Shown here in pieces: positions 63,008 to 64,000 of a DNA stretch of 64,000 nt. Made by a program: the position numbers and the translations under genes. The stretch's first letter is position 1; the number at the start of each line of letters is the position of its first letter. Source of the stretch: Calonectria ilicicola (Eukaryota > Ascomycota > Sordariomycetes > Hypocreales > Nectriaceae); contig CP085835.1 in the NCBI GenBank assembly GCA_020809705.1, positions 1,736,001 through 1,800,000 of the forward strand. Direction: 5' to 3'. The notes under the pieces are model-generated. The model was not told where the DNA came from and searched no databases. It worked only from the letters and a program-made list of their open reading frames with translations.

Positions 63008-64000
63008 TTTGTTCGTGGGAACGAAGTCAGTCTTGAAACGGTGAACTTGCGAACGCAAGACCAGTAATGGAGCTAACTGGCATTTTTTAGACGGGATGAG
63101 TCCTCAGATCCTCTTCAAGTACCAATATTTCCAAGAACCTTGATGGTCGCTCAGGCGTTCAGTATGAAAAGACTGTCACTCGTATCCAGTAGTATTTCTG
63201 CGGCATGTTTGACGGGGCGATGTGGACGTCCTTGTTAGGTAGAGCAGTGGAACCAATTTTTGGAGACCGGGCCATGCATGAGAATTAAGACATTGTGAGC
63301 TATTTTTGATTGGCCATTATCTGCGGCGACCAGCCACTCCTAGATACACGTTCGTTAGTTTATCTTGGCAGTGAGAAAACCTTCCATGGACAAGGGTATC
63401 AGTAGTGTGATGTTCATGCATATGGGATCGCGTCCAATGGGAAGAATCAGCAACCGATACATATTGATTTCATTTATATACATTAGAATGGGCTGGAAAT
63501 GGAATCTTTGGGGAAAAAAAAGGGAGGGCCTCGCTTTGTTGGTATTTCGACTCCTCCGACCGACGAGGGATGCACGTATCCTGAAGACTAGAATTGGTGG
63601 TTATGATTGCACGCTGCTTCGCAAGATCTGATCTAGCGCCCGGTAGCTGTGGGCCTCGTGGGCAAAACCTGGCTTATTACACCTGCCTGTAGAAACATTG
63701 ATAAGGCGTAACCTCTCAGGGCGTGAAGGCTTCACCAGAGATGACTTAGTAATCGGAGCCGATGACCTCCGTCAAGAGTGGGCCCGGCGACCCTTACTTA
63801 ATGGAGCAAAGCCGAGTGGTTTTTGGTGTCTTGGCACTGTCGGCATCCTAAATTAGACTCTGGGTTCCAAAAACTACTTTGATTCAAGTAGTTCATCAAA
63901 TCGTATCCAGAAAGGCCGGATATAGGTTTCTCCATTTCCTTCCATTTTTTTTTTATCTCATGGATAGGCCGCTTGTGGTACACAAACATGACTACGAGTC
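63008..64000. other. ZIP upstream region to window end, no gene seen
   Basis: About 1 kb. Small ORFs have no support. The right edge of the window cuts nothing recognisable. Confidence 0.5.

Overview
The window is nuclear DNA of a filamentous ascomycete (Pezizomycotina). The evidence is short GT-AG introns of about 45-95 bp with CTAAC/CTAAT-like branch sites, fungus-specific families (HET, CHAT-TPR, PNP-NACHT-ankyrin, Ppo oxygenase, UstYa/DUF3328, Pth11-like 7TM, DUF3445), a dispersed single 5S rRNA gene and an isolated tRNA-Val(AAC). Leotiomycetes would fit, but that is inference. I see no centromere, telomere, rDNA array or intact transposon.

Layout. 0.3-6.3 kb: a broken NLR (PNP-NACHT-ankyrin) and an intact TPR-CHAT gene. 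7.4-8.3 kb: a secreted GH12 glucanase. 11.4-19.6 kb: three oxidative genes in a row: a DUF1772 membrane protein, a heme-thiolate peroxidase, and a very long Ppo-type fatty-acid dioxygenase whose P450 half has lost its heme-thiolate cysteine. 20.1-30.3 kb: a 7TM protein, a GC-rich intronless glycosyltransferase-like gene of bacterial character, an F-box protein, an amino-acid permease and a membrane-anchored DUF3445 heme N-demethylase. 31.8-35.7 kb: a divergent HET / TPR pair. 36.6-40.0 kb: a 10-cysteine secreted protein and an RBR E3 ligase.

41.8-47.1 kb is the most interesting block. A secreted Kex2-type repeat precursor (six KR sites, seven near-identical units) is divergent from a UstYa-family gene with both HxxHC motifs. 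This is the minimal layout of a fungal dikaritin-type RiPP locus, but the repeats have no Tyr or Trp. Beside it lie a secreted protein with duplicated VWR...VCVTP units and a Vps62-domain protein with a beta-rich, pore-former-like C-terminus.

48.1-64 kb: a 5S rRNA gene, a rhodopsin-like 7TM gene, an unannotated 59-residue defensin-like peptide with a CS-alpha-beta cysteine pattern, a Ste20/GCK kinase, a divergent SDR / fungal transcription-factor-like pair, tRNA-Val, a small secreted protein and a ZIP zinc transporter.

Exon structures were built by hand from splice signals, reading-frame phase and family motifs. They are internally consistent, since every model closes in frame, but no transcript evidence was available. 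Long gene-free stretches are listed as such.
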